DNA of 51,037 bases. It comes from a virus. Every line of letters begins with the position of its first letter. The first letter of the stretch is position 1. A program made the translations under genes and the position numbers. Below are positions 1-7,973 of this stretch, piece by piece. The stretch spans positions 1-51,037 of the IMG/VR virus record IMGVR_UViG_3300036851_000137; one strand, written 5' to 3'. The notes under the pieces were generated by a model. It had not been told where the DNA came from and ran no database searches. It saw only the letters and a program-made list of their open reading frames with translations.

Positions 1-150
1 CGAGGTCTCGTCCTTGATCTCGATCATCGCCGACTGACTCTTGCCGGTGAAGCGCATCATGTAGGTTTCGTGAAGCACCTCGACCGAGAGGCGCTTACTC
101 CACAACTTGACCGCCATGGCGTGATTCACGCCGTATGTGGTTACTGCCAC
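1..150 (-). CDS. Major capsid protein, N4-gp56 family (N-terminus only)
   Basis: Only the first 50 codons are inside the window; the gene runs off the left edge. The GTG start at 150 has AGGAG 7 nt upstream. The N-terminus MAVTTYGVNHAMAVKLWSKR, followed by an EIKDETS stretch, matches the opening of N4-gp56-family major capsid proteins (HK97-fold shell subunits), which usually begin with TTYGVN and AVKLWS and then a V-DETS segment. It is the last gene of a portal-scaffold-capsid series, the expected order. The gene is cut by the window edge; there is no sign that it is broken. Confidence 0.85.
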   Translation of the reverse strand, partial: MAVTTYGVNHAMAVKLWSKRLSVEVLHETYMMRFTGKSQSAMIEIKDETS

Positions 151-208
151 GATCTGTCTCCTGCATTTAAGGGGAATGCGCGCAAATGCACGCGGTGGTT
201 TCGACTTC

Positions 209-277
209 GCCCCATAACGCTGAGGCCCAGCGAAACCGCCCGATAACGCAGGACGGATAGCGTAGCCCGAATAACGG
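209..277 (-). repeat. Three spaced 12-mers in the capsid gene leader
   Basis: The 189-nt gap between scaffold and capsid holds no convincing gene. It carries GCCCCATAACGC (209-220), GCCCGATAACGC (238-249) and GCCCGAATAACGG (265-277), at 29 and 27 nt spacing. In the capsid transcript these read GCGTTATSGGGC. The position directly upstream of the most highly expressed structural gene suggests a transcript-level or promoter-level control element, but nothing proves a function. Confidence 0.5.
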
Positions 278-339
278 CTCGGGAGACCGGAAGCAGCAAT
301 TTAATAGACCGGCTTGCCGCTATGCCGGAACGCAGAAGA

Positions 340-1332
340 TTAAGCCCCCATAAGGTTCCGCATCTCCGTTGGATTCTTCGCCCACTTTTCGGCGAATTCA
401 TCGTCACTCAACTCAAGCAACCGCGCCGCAGTCAGCGGCGCAGGCACAGATCCCGGCATCGAACCGACCGTGCGCGCCTGCTGCTGGCCTGCCGCAATCG
501 TGCGAAGCTGCGCCTCACCCCCCGGTGGCGTGGTGCCATTGGCCGCCCCGTTACCGCTCTCTGCCGCAGGCGGCACATACCCCCTGAGTTTCGCCAACTG
601 GTACACCACCTCCGCCGGGTTCCGCCCCTGCTGTATGGCACGCGCCGCCAACCCGGTCGCCTCGTTCGCCATCATCGTCTGAATCTCGGCCGGATCGGTC
701 CACCCCGCTGCCATCAATTCCTGCCGGCGCATCTCGAACAGATGAGACGATGCCTTGTCGTAATCCGGGTTTGCGGTCGCAAATTCCCGCTCCATTGCCG
801 CCGCGCGCACCGTCAGTTGCTGGACACCCTGCGACGCCTCACTCTGCCGCGCTTGTCCAGTAACAGCCTGAACCAGCTCGCCGAGGATAGCCCCCTGCTG
901 CCGGACCTGCCCGAGAATGTGCCCCGCAGGGTCTTCCTCAAACGAGGGGATCGCTGGCGCTTGAGGCGCTGGCTGCGTTGGTACTGCTGGCGGGGCCGTG
1001 AACCGTTGCAGTATGAGGTTCGTCCGTTCCTCAAGCAGCCGCTCCTTGCGCTCCGCCTCAGCCGCGCGCGCTTCCGCCGACTTCAGTTTCTCCCGCGCCT
1101 CGTGCAATGCGGCATGCGGCACCATCCCTTGGCGCGCGGCCGGCTGCCCATCGGTTGCCGGCTCGGTCTCGCCGCCATCAGCTGGGAGCGTACCTTCGTT
1201 CGGCAGTGACGGCACATCCTCCGCCGCTGCTGTGCCCTCAGCCGCGCGGTCGGCATCCATCGCCGCTTGCTCGTCTGCCGTTAACGTCTCCGGCTCGATC
1301 CCTTCCTGGATCGCCGCAGATGACCTAGCCAT
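340..1332 (-). CDS. Head scaffolding protein
   Basis: 330 aa. The ATG at 1332 has a perfect AGGAGG Shine-Dalgarno. The protein is acidic and low complexity at the N-terminus (Asp/Glu/Ala-rich to about residue 60). A charged helix with coiled-coil character follows around residues 75-115 (AREKLKSAEARAAEAERKER), then a Pro/Gln/Ala-rich segment and a helical C-terminal half ending in a short WAKNP-containing tail. This composition and the place between portal and capsid are typical of procapsid scaffolds, which line the shell during assembly and leave or are cleaved before packaging. Sequence similarity of scaffolds is weak, so the assignment rests on architecture and gene order. Confidence 0.75.
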   Translation of the reverse strand: MARSSAAIQEGIEPETLTADEQAAMDADRAAEGTAAAEDVPSLPNEGTLPADGGETEPATDGQPAARQGMVPHAALHEAREKLKSAEARAAEAERKERLLEERTNLILQRFTAPPAVPTQPAPQAPAIPSFEEDPAGHILGQVRQQGAILGELVQAVTGQARQSEASQGVQQLTVRAAAMEREFATANPDYDKASSHLFEMRRQELMAAGWTDPAEIQTMMANEATGLAARAIQQGRNPAEVVYQLAKLRGYVPPAAESGNGAANGTTPPGGEAQLRTIAAGQQQARTVGSMPGSVPAPLTAARLLELSDDEFAEKWAKNPTEMRNLMGA

Positions 1333-1373
1333 AAATCCTCCTCATTGCGCTTCGCTCTCTCTGCGCTTGCGGA

Positions 1374-1574
1374 TCATAACCACCGGAAAAGCCGATCCAG
1401 AGCATCTTCAAGCGATATATTGACGTGACGATAGAACTTGTAGCTTTTTGCCGGCGTCCGCATCAATTCCAGCTTATAATCAGCTGTCTTAATTGTTGCT
1501 TTTGCTGAAATATCGTTAATATTGCCCGACATTAATGGTATCTGTTCCTTAACGATCAATTGCAAATGCCACAA
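1374..1574 (-). CDS. Small hypothetical protein with a problematic start
   Basis: From the TTG at 1574 it is 66 aa, but coding-like sequence continues upstream in frame (residues ILIVGGPHDGEWHNVAEG, codons 1628-1575), a segment resembling the opening of small phage proteins with a VGGPxDG motif. No ATG, GTG or TTG starts that segment. The best site is ATT at 1622, with AGGA 9 nt upstream; ATA at 1628 is the other choice. Either a rare start codon is used or a base has been lost. Function unknown. Confidence 0.5.
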   Translation of the reverse strand: MWHLQLIVKEQIPLMSGNINDISAKATIKTADYKLELMRTPAKSYKFYRHVNISLEDALDRLFRWL

Positions 1575-1689
1575 GCCTTCCGCAACGTTGTGCCACTCTC
1601 CGTCGTGAGGGCCGCCTACAATAAGTATATTTCCTGACTCATTACACCGCCGCCCCCTGCGCCTGTGACCTAGCCATCACTTATCCCCG

Positions 1690-2004
1690 TTATTCAATTC
1701 CGCCGCCAATATCGTCGAGAAGCGCAGCGCCGTCGGCGCGCAGCTTGCGGATATAGGCGCGGACATCAGCCATCAGTGCCGGATTTGCCCTGATCTGCCG
1801 GGCCTGTTCCAGCACATAGATAGCTTGCTGCGCGGCGCATTCGCGGGTGTGCTTCGCCATTTCCTCATTCGTCATAGCCCGAGGCTGACCAGCCGCGCCG
1901 CTCGCGTGTATGCCGTACGGGGTTAGCGGCAGCGGACATGCGTATTGCTGTGCCGCCCACCCAGAATCGCATGCCTGCTCGGTTTCAAAATAGTCACTAG
2001 CCAT
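1690..2004 (-). CDS. Hypothetical protein between portal and scaffold
   Basis: 104 aa from ATG 2004, preceded by GGAGGGTGAAA. The in-frame GTG at 2010 is too close to the Shine-Dalgarno to be preferred. The N-terminal third is rich in Cys, Tyr and Pro; the C-terminal half is a helical stretch (residues 45-95, EMAKHTRECAAQQAIYVLEQ and onward). No family recognised. It is co-directional with portal and scaffold, so a role in head assembly is possible but unsupported. Confidence 0.7.
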   Translation of the reverse strand: MASDYFETEQACDSGWAAQQYACPLPLTPYGIHASGAAGQPRAMTNEEMAKHTRECAAQQAIYVLEQARQIRANPALMADVRAYIRKLRADGAALLDDIGGGIE

Positions 2005-2020
2005 TTTCACCCTCCATGAA

Positions 2021-4141
2021 TTATTGAACCGCCATCCCTTGCGCTTGCGCCGTCTGCGCCTCGTGCCAACTCGCGAGCGTGTCTAACACGTCGATAATCG
2101 CCAGATACCGCTCGGTCTGCTGCCCGGCCTCGGCCGCTTCGGCCTTAGCAATGTTCAGCATCGCCGCCGAGCGCATCTGCTCGATCTTCGCCCGCGTCTC
2201 CTCGCCCGACATCGCCAACTTCGTCGCCTGCAACTGCGTCTCAGCATTCTCCGCCCGCGCTGTATGACTACCCAACACCGTATCCGCCTCAGCCTTTGCG
2301 GCCTGCGCATGCGCAAGATGCGCTTTCGCCTCGTTCAGCGGCACCAAACTCTGCGCTACCGCCATCTCTGGTGTCGGTTGCGGCGGCTTCAGCTGCGCCT
2401 GTTCGATGATCGCCCCAATCTTCGCCGTCACGCTCGCCGGCAACGGCGAGTATTTCAACAGCTCAAGGTAAACTTCCGGCGGAACCGGCATCTTGCCAAG
2501 CAATGGCATCATCTGAATCAGCGTTTCCCACGCCCGTTCCTTGATGTTCGGGCTGGTCGGCGTGTCGTCAACGATCACGTCGTACTCAGCAACGCCTTCC
2601 TGATGGACCAATGGCACATATTTTGCCCGATCCGCGCCACCAATGCGTATCAGCCGCCCATCAGACAAGAAATTCGTCATGTACCAGAGCATAAGCCGGC
2701 CCTGATCCTTGCGGTATCGACGCAAAGCATCGAAAAATCCCGCCAAAACGGTCATTCCAGCCTGTTTTCGCGCATGCTCAACGATGCCAGGCTGATCCCG
2801 CTCGACAAGCCCTAAAAGCTCCAAATTGATGCCCGTCCCGTCGCGGATCGTCGATAACGCCAGCGTCATCATCTCGCTAAGGGCTGGCGGCATCGGTGTT
2901 TGAGGCCGAGGCATGATCTTGCTGCCCGAAATTGCCCCCGGCGACACGTAAACGATCGCCTGCGGGTCGGCCCAATCATCCTCAGCCTTCCGAACATCAT
3001 CAAAAGCCGTCGTCTCGGCCATAATGCCGCCCTTGGCGCCCGTGTTCATGATGTGCATCATCTGCGAGAGCCACTTGTTGGCCCATCGCTGCGGATCGAC
3101 CATGCACCGCACGATCCCAAACCAGAAACCCTTGTTGCGATCCCGTTCCCCGGTCATCGCCTTCCAGGTAAACCCGCCCTCATCCGGCCCACGCCACACT
3201 TCCAGTACCTTCGACCCGAGCATCGCCCGCCAATAGCAGCGCTTCTTCTGACAAACTGCGAACGGCTCCGGTATCCCCATCATCTCGAAGCGTTCAAGCA
3301 GCTTGCGCCACTCTGCCTCGGAAAATGTCGCCTGTACCCCGGTAAACGGGTCAACCGCGCGGTAGGTAACCTGCCGCTCCCACCATTGTACCTCGACCAT
3401 GCGAACGGTCGTGTTCTCATGACCTAAATCCGGCTGCCCGTCCGCACGATAGAACCGCGCCTCATCCTGGTTCTCGGGCTTCTTCCCGCTGAGCGAGTCC
3501 TTCGCCCATCCGGCATTCAACTCGTCGCGCGTCGCGTCCGGGTACATCTCCTCCGCGTCGTAGCACGGCACGTCGCGTACCCGCCAAAGCCGGCGCGCAT
3601 CGCTCAAATTCTTCTTCGTCGCGTTCGCATCCCAGAACATCTCAAGCGGATCAATCCGCATGATCGTCAGCTTTCCATCCGGGTTCTCATCGTATGTCAA
3701 GGCTGAATCGCACCAACCCATGCCGGTCACTACAAGATCAAAGAACGCGTCCGACTCCTCATCCTCGGCGTCGCTCTCGTCCCTGATCCACCGTGCCGCC
3801 TCGGTCAGCAGCTCGTTGACCTCCACGTCCCCTTGCTCGCGCGGGATATACCTCACTTCCTGCCGATTACCGACCTCCAGGCCACAGACAATCTTGACCA
3901 TCGGCCCGATCCGGCTGAACGTCGCGTGCGGGCGGTTCTGCTCATCGAGATACGCCTTGTCCTCATCCGACCACTGCCGCCCAGCCACGAAGTCGTAGAC
4001 CTCAATCGTTTCGACCTCCCAATCGTGCCGGTGATCACGGTCGGTACGGAACCACGACTTGAAACGCTCAAGCAAGTCTTCTTCGTCGGCGGCTTCGTAT
4101 GTTGCTGGCTGCTGATACCCGGCGCTGCCGCCGTCAGCCAT
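2021..4141 (-). CDS. Portal protein (P22-type)
   Basis: 706 aa from ATG 4141; a GTG at 4150 is the alternative. The N-terminal region has RFKSWFRTDRDHRHDWEVET, then FVAGRQWS and RPHATFSRIGPMVKIVCGLE, followed by NRQEVRYIPRE. This arrangement is typical of podoviral P22-type portals, the dodecameric ring through which DNA is packaged and ejected. The C-terminal 150 residues are Ala/Gln/Glu-rich and predicted helical, like the portal barrel. Size fits the 600-750 aa family range. The start lies inside ATGGCTGA, overlapping the stop of the preceding gene, so translation is probably coupled. Confidence 0.9.
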   Translation of the reverse strand: MADGGSAGYQQPATYEAADEEDLLERFKSWFRTDRDHRHDWEVETIEVYDFVAGRQWSDEDKAYLDEQNRPHATFSRIGPMVKIVCGLEVGNRQEVRYIPREQGDVEVNELLTEAARWIRDESDAEDEESDAFFDLVVTGMGWCDSALTYDENPDGKLTIMRIDPLEMFWDANATKKNLSDARRLWRVRDVPCYDAEEMYPDATRDELNAGWAKDSLSGKKPENQDEARFYRADGQPDLGHENTTVRMVEVQWWERQVTYRAVDPFTGVQATFSEAEWRKLLERFEMMGIPEPFAVCQKKRCYWRAMLGSKVLEVWRGPDEGGFTWKAMTGERDRNKGFWFGIVRCMVDPQRWANKWLSQMMHIMNTGAKGGIMAETTAFDDVRKAEDDWADPQAIVYVSPGAISGSKIMPRPQTPMPPALSEMMTLALSTIRDGTGINLELLGLVERDQPGIVEHARKQAGMTVLAGFFDALRRYRKDQGRLMLWYMTNFLSDGRLIRIGGADRAKYVPLVHQEGVAEYDVIVDDTPTSPNIKERAWETLIQMMPLLGKMPVPPEVYLELLKYSPLPASVTAKIGAIIEQAQLKPPQPTPEMAVAQSLVPLNEAKAHLAHAQAAKAEADTVLGSHTARAENAETQLQATKLAMSGEETRAKIEQMRSAAMLNIAKAEAAEAGQQTERYLAIIDVLDTLASWHEAQTAQAQGMAVQ

Positions 4142-4367
4142 CGGTGGCACTCACCAATTTCCGCGTAGCGAATGCGACCGCTGGAGAGAGTTGGTTGACG
4201 CGAACATCGCGCGGCAGGCGCACCCTCTCAATATCACCGTGACAATGCGCCACAAAGGTCAACTCATCCTCCGCTTCGTTTCTATAAGCAACCAACTCAT
4301 CAACCGGACGGTCACAGATTGCGCAACGCGGACGAAGGGCATTTAAAATCGCCAGATGGTCAGCCAT
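4134..4367 (-). CDS. Small protein with Cys/His metal-binding motif
   Basis: 77 aa from ATG 4367. CAICDRP at residues 16-22 and HCHG near residue 45 would form a four-ligand zinc site; the spacing resembles a family of small phage CxxC...CHG proteins of unknown role. The gene starts and ends inside the octamer ATGGCTGA: its ATG overlaps the upstream stop and its TGA overlaps the portal start. In-frame ATGs further upstream lie within the preceding gene and are not needed. Confidence 0.75.
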   Translation of the reverse strand: MADHLAILNALRPRCAICDRPVDELVAYRNEAEDELTFVAHCHGDIERVRLPRDVRVNQLSPAVAFATRKLVSATDG

Positions 4368-4521
4368 CGGCGCCATCACGTATCAAAAATTCGCGAAACG
4401 AGCGTTCTAAATCAGCTTCCGCCTTGTCGAAATCGCTATCAAATCGCTTATCCGCAATCATCCCGTCTTGCAGGTTCTCGTAAAGCGCCGACACACAAAG
4501 GAGAACGTCGCCGTCAGCCAT
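4360..4521 (-). CDS. 53-aa hypothetical protein
   Basis: Starts at ATG 4521 in an ATGGCTGA overlap and ends in another at 4360. The product is acidic and helical (DSDFDKAEADLERSFREFLI). The open frame extends upstream to 4587, but that part lies over the end of the preceding frameshifted gene, so the shorter start is preferred. No family recognised. It is one member of a run of five coupled genes upstream of the portal gene. Confidence 0.65.
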   Translation of the reverse strand: MADGDVLLCVSALYENLQDGMIADKRFDSDFDKAEADLERSFREFLIRDGADG

Positions 4522-4761
4522 CGGACCACCAGCACTGCGTTGCCTGCCCTGGACGCGACCGCCAATGTGTCGGCCGCTCATCATCCCCTAAATATCTACC
4601 CGCTGCGATTTCCACCCACTGACCATGAGATCTTCAACCCAGCAGCAAGCAGACGCCAAGCGACTAGTGCCTAGCCGCTCGTCAATCACGAAAAGATCGA
4701 TCACCGTCCCATCGGCTGGCGCTGCCTCGATTGGCCACCGACGCTGCACCACGTCAGCCAT
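4514..4761 (-). pseudogene. W-P-I-x-APKDG (DUF551-like) protein, frameshifted
   Basis: ATG 4761 opens a frame with RRWPIEAAPADGTVIDL that stops at TAG 4588. The -1 frame over the same stretch reads GQWVEIAAGRYLGDDERPTHW and ends at TGA 4514 inside the next ATGGCTGA overlap. Family members, including the intact copy at 27094-27363, start with W-x-P-I-x-[AS]-APKDG and end with PTHW-x-P-x-P, so both halves belong together. The frame change must fall between about 4610 and 4590. The total is 248 nt, one short of whole codons, as expected for a single-base loss. I see no convincing slippery heptamer, so mutation or a sequencing error is more likely than programmed frameshifting. Confidence 0.7.
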
Positions 4762-4927
4762 TCGGCAGCCTCAAGTCCGGGCCGCGCCACCCTTCGTTGT
4801 AGAGACGTTTCCATGCCTCCCAATAATCGATGCCGCGATCGCGATACATTTCTACAATTATGTCGCGATACTGCGCACGACCAACAGGGAGATAGAAATC
4901 ACCAGCCGGCAGAACGAACTCAGCCAT
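4754..4927 (-). CDS. 57-aa hypothetical protein
   Basis: ATG 4927 and TGA 4754 both lie in ATGGCTGA overlaps with neighbours. The protein starts MAEFVLPAGDFYLPVGRAQY and ends in a helix containing DYWEAWKRLYNEGWRGPD. The compact, aromatic-rich sequence and clean coupling support a real gene below usual length cut-offs. No family recognised. Confidence 0.7.
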   Translation of the reverse strand: MAEFVLPAGDFYLPVGRAQYRDIIVEMYRDRGIDYWEAWKRLYNEGWRGPDLRLPNG

Positions 4928-5273
4928 CTTTCATCCCATACCGCGCCCAGCGCCCGCGCAACCCCGTCCCCTGAAGCTGCCGCTCCGGCGTCAGGATCAG
5001 CCCGCTACCGTTCCCGAAATGCGCCTTCCGCGCCGCTTTGAACTGCTCGGCAATCTCGTCGATCTCCTCGATCAAATGCCCATGCTCAAACGGGATCGGC
5101 AGATCAAACCGACTCATCGTGATCGGGCCATCGTCGATCGTCGCCACCAGTCCGACCGCGATATGATGCAGCCCCTTACCGAACTTGATGTCACAAATCT
5201 TAACGCCCAGCTCAAGATCGAGCCGTTTCATGATCGCATTTCTGATTGTCGGGGTATCTTCGTCAGTCAGCAT
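4920..5273 (-). CDS. 117-aa conserved-type hypothetical protein
   Basis: ATG 5273 lies two bases past the terminase stop. A longer frame (to 5438) would run across the terminase 3' end and is rejected. Sequence MLTDEDTPTIRNAIMKRLDL leads into a beta-rich core (KICDIKFGKGLHHIAVGLVA) and a helical C-terminus. The final DG-stop is in the first of five ATGGCTGA overlaps. No Shine-Dalgarno is evident, so coupling to terminase translation is likely. Function unknown. Confidence 0.7.
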   Translation of the reverse strand: MLTDEDTPTIRNAIMKRLDLELGVKICDIKFGKGLHHIAVGLVATIDDGPITMSRFDLPIPFEHGHLIEEIDEIAEQFKAARKAHFGNGSGLILTPERQLQGTGLRGRWARYGMKDG

Positions 5274-5274
5274 G

Positions 5275-7548
5275 CTACGCCGCCCACTGCGACCGCCCTC
5301 GGCGCGGCGGATGCGCCCGCGTATACCGATCCCCCGCCTGCACCGCAGCGCGGGGCCACACCGTCTCAATATCGAATATCCGCGACAGCATATCGAGCAT
5401 GTCATCGTGCGCCGGCACCGGGAACGCCCGATACTCATCGTTCAGGAACGACTGCACCAGATCATACCACTTCCCCTCATAGTCCACCTTACCGCACGTT
5501 TCCGGCAAGTACATCCGCCCCTGCTCGAACGTCGGCACCAGCCGCTTGATCCGATCCGGCTTCGGCATCTGCCCGCCAACCTTCGTGATCTCGAAATGGT
5601 AGTTTTCGCGCCGCATCCGATCCCGGAAATATTCGATATCCGCCATCAAACCATACGACTCGTACCCAACCCCCATCGGCTTCCACCGACGATGCAGAGC
5701 GAACAACGCATCGCCTCGTTCGGTCAGGTTCAACCGATCCCGCACTAGATCAAGAATGTAATAATTGTTGTCTGACCCCAACCCCACAACCCCAAGCGCC
5801 GTATAATCGCTATTCTTCTTTTTCTCGCTCGCCGCATCGCCGAGAATGTACTTGTTCATCGCCGAGCCATCGCCCGGCTCTTGATGATACCGCAGCCAGT
5901 CTTCCTTGAAACCCTGCGCGTGGCCGGCGGTCGGATTTAGGAGCATTTGGCTGTTCTTCGATAGCAGTCCATACGCGATATAATTCCCCGTTCCCGTTTC
6001 TATCCCAAAAACCGGGACGGTTGACTTCGCTTCCGCCGCCACCACCCTCACATGCCTTGACCGACGACCACGCAGCACGACGCGCTCCATGATCCGCCGT
6101 GCCTTTACCGGGCGACAAAAGCGCACGAAATCTATTTTCGCTTGGCGGCCGTCGTTGAGGTAGTAAGTTCTCCCCGCCTTATGGTTGCGACCAGCATAAA
6201 CCCCAGCCGCTCGTTCGTGTGTCCCATAAGGTAAATTGAGAACATCAAAGGCGTTTTCTATCGCTTCGCATATCTCGGGGTTATGCTCAGGGGATTGCGA
6301 GATACAAAGCGCCCCACCTGATGTCGTGCCTTCGCCATCGTATATTCCGCCCAACCATGCAGCAGAGCGCTCATCAGGGCACGGACGCGGTTCATACAGG
6401 CGATTTACGATTTTACGCCCGTGGTAATTACTCAACCCAAGTGCAGAATACAGCGACCGGCCATCCTCTTTCCGCCCGGTAAACCATTTGTGATCGACGG
6501 TGCATTCTATCTTGAAGCCGTCCGCCAGTTCGTATGCGACAATCTGCTTTTCCCCGATACAACCTGCCGCCTTCACCTCAGTAGCAATATATTTCCCGCG
6601 AGCCGGATAGTCGCAAATAGTAAACCCCACCACCCGATCACCCGCCTCAATTTTACCAATTGGCTTTTCACTGCCATCAGCCATCAGAATTGGCGCGTCA
6701 GCCGGCAAACATCCAAACGTATACGGCCCCATCATCCTGCGTTTCTCCGCGAGTGATTCCCGCGTCAAAAATACAGGTTCGCCGTCTTCAGTGCCATCAA
6801 TCGTTGCCGCATGCCGTCGCTCAATCGCAGCGCCTCGCTCGATAATTGTTTTGTACAAGTCCGCGTGGTGCCATCTCGTGCCCGTATAGCCGCGCTCGCC
6901 GCCCTCCGCCAACAACGCCAGCGAAGTCTCCCATGACCGTACCACCTTCGCTATCATCTCGGGTGTCGTGACACTCTCGGCAGTCACCGCGTCGTCGTAC
7001 TTGATCTTGCGAAAATGCTTCGATGTAGGCTGGGCATCGACCAATCCCCACGCCTCGATAGTGGACTCTTTCGGATTGCCTCTACGATTAACTATGATGC
7101 CATCATCCTCTGACCATTTCGGCGCATCGCGCTGCGGATTCTCCCATATGGTCTCGGGGAATAGTACGCGCAGCTTCGCGTTAGCTTCAAATTCACGTTT
7201 GATTTGGCGTAAGAACTGTTTGGCAATCGGTCGAGTGACCGACATTATGCAAAGCGTATCCTCGGGATCGCGCAGAATTTCTTGAATTGTATGGCCGAAG
7301 GTCGCGATGGTCGATTTGTAGTGGTCACGCGCCCATAGGTCCACATACCCATATGGGTCTTTTTCAAATTCTCGGCACCGCGCAAACAACCAATCGTGAT
7401 TAACATCAACCCGCCCGAGCGCCACCGTCAGCAGGTAGAACAAATCTCTGCGACACAGCGTCCGTTCGGCTTCCCACTCCAACCCCTCGCGCGCCGCTGA
7501 CCCGAGATAGAGTTTGTACCACGCGATTGCGTGCTCACGCGGCGTCAA
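5275..7548 (-). CDS. Terminase large subunit with in-frame intein
   Basis: 757 aa from a TTG start (7548) that overlaps the upstream TGA; GGAGG lies 9 nt before it. N-extein residues 1-279 hold the ATPase, with Walker-A-like ARDHYKST near residue 73. The C-extein holds the RNase-H-type nuclease (ILGDAAS and NSDYTALGVVG). Residues 280-532 are an intein; removing it restores GPYTFG-SQMLLNPTAG, a typical terminase motif. The spliced product is 504 aa, normal for the family. The enzyme cuts concatemers and pumps DNA into the procapsid. It lies beside the small subunit and portal, as expected. The non-ATG start and overlap suggest coupling to the gene before it. Confidence 0.92.
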   Translation of the reverse strand: MTPREHAIAWYKLYLGSAAREGLEWEAERTLCRRDLFYLLTVALGRVDVNHDWLFARCREFEKDPYGYVDLWARDHYKSTIATFGHTIQEILRDPEDTLCIMSVTRPIAKQFLRQIKREFEANAKLRVLFPETIWENPQRDAPKWSEDDGIIVNRRGNPKESTIEAWGLVDAQPTSKHFRKIKYDDAVTAESVTTPEMIAKVVRSWETSLALLAEGGERGYTGTRWHHADLYKTIIERGAAIERRHAATIDGTEDGEPVFLTRESLAEKRRMMGPYTFGCLPADAPILMADGSEKPIGKIEAGDRVVGFTICDYPARGKYIATEVKAAGCIGEKQIVAYELADGFKIECTVDHKWFTGRKEDGRSLYSALGLSNYHGRKIVNRLYEPRPCPDERSAAWLGGIYDGEGTTSGGALCISQSPEHNPEICEAIENAFDVLNLPYGTHERAAGVYAGRNHKAGRTYYLNDGRQAKIDFVRFCRPVKARRIMERVVLRGRRSRHVRVVAAEAKSTVPVFGIETGTGNYIAYGLLSKNSQMLLNPTAGHAQGFKEDWLRYHQEPGDGSAMNKYILGDAASEKKKNSDYTALGVVGLGSDNNYYILDLVRDRLNLTERGDALFALHRRWKPMGVGYESYGLMADIEYFRDRMRRENYHFEITKVGGQMPKPDRIKRLVPTFEQGRMYLPETCGKVDYEGKWYDLVQSFLNDEYRAFPVPAHDDMLDMLSRIFDIETVWPRAAVQAGDRYTRAHPPRRGRSQWAA
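5953..6711 (-). mobile_element. Intein with LAGLIDADG homing endonuclease in the large terminase
   Basis: 253 aa. It begins with Cys (CLPADAPILMADGSEKPI, the N-terminal splicing block), has a B-block-like CTVDHKWF, and ends VPVFGIETGTGNYIAYGLLSKN followed by Ser of the C-extein. A single LAGLIDADG-type motif (AAWLGGIYDGEGT) lies in the middle and marks a homing endonuclease. Cys1, the terminal Asn and Ser+1 fit class 1 splicing. The penultimate residue is Lys rather than the usual His, which is known in some active inteins but may slow splicing. The insertion is in the conserved stretch just before the QMLLNP motif. Confidence 0.92.
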
Positions 7549-7973
7549 CCTCGCGGCGCCTCCGCGCTCTGCTCCTGCTGCGCCTTCGCCGTCTCGATCT
7601 CGTCCATCAGCCGCCGCTCGCGCCAGCGCAGATCAACGTCAATCCCCAAATCCTGTGCTTGATCGCGAAGATCATTGAGCGCTGGCAGGGCGTCAACCTC
7701 GTGCCGTAACGCCTCACTCTCGGCTAATGCTCGCGCCGACGCCGTGCCACCGGCCGGCGACGCTACCGCTGCCTGAGGTGCTGGCAACGGCGGGATCTGC
7801 TTAACCGGAGGCGGCGTCAAGTAAGCATGAGCCTCCACCACGGCGAGGATGATTTCGTCAAAGCTCGCCCCGACCACGTTGCGACGCACCGCCGACGACC
7901 CGCCCCCGCCCTCGACCTCGGCAACCCACTTGCCGGGGCCAATCTGCTCGATTTCGACACGGGTTAGCGGCAT
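7545..7973 (-). CDS. Hypothetical protein with SAP/Rho-N-like C-terminus
   Basis: 142 aa from ATG 7973, in a TGATG overlap with the upstream gene and with GGGGAG before it; the longer frame to 8003 is not needed. An N-terminal beta segment (VEIEQIGPGKWVAEVEG) is followed by a Pro/Ala linker. The C-terminal 40 residues (LRDQAQDLGIDVDLRWRERR) resemble the helix-extended-loop-helix fold of SAP or Rho-N domains, which bind nucleic acid. It lies directly before the large terminase, so a packaging-accessory role is plausible. Confidence 0.7.
   Translation of the reverse strand: MPLTRVEIEQIGPGKWVAEVEGGGGSSAVRRNVVGASFDEIILAVVEAHAYLTPPPVKQIPPLPAPQAAVASPAGGTASARALAESEALRHEVDALPALNDLRDQAQDLGIDVDLRWRERRLMDEIETAKAQQEQSAEAPRG

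Noticed and set aside
322-1423. Long plus-strand frames opposite the scaffold gene
   Set aside because: Arg/Pro/Ser-rich shadows of a high-GC coding strand; no ribosome sites.
4514-4761. Amber-codon recoding to explain the TAG at 4588
   Set aside because: Reading through TAG does not give the family terminus, which is in another frame. TAG is used as a normal stop for the terminase and other genes here.
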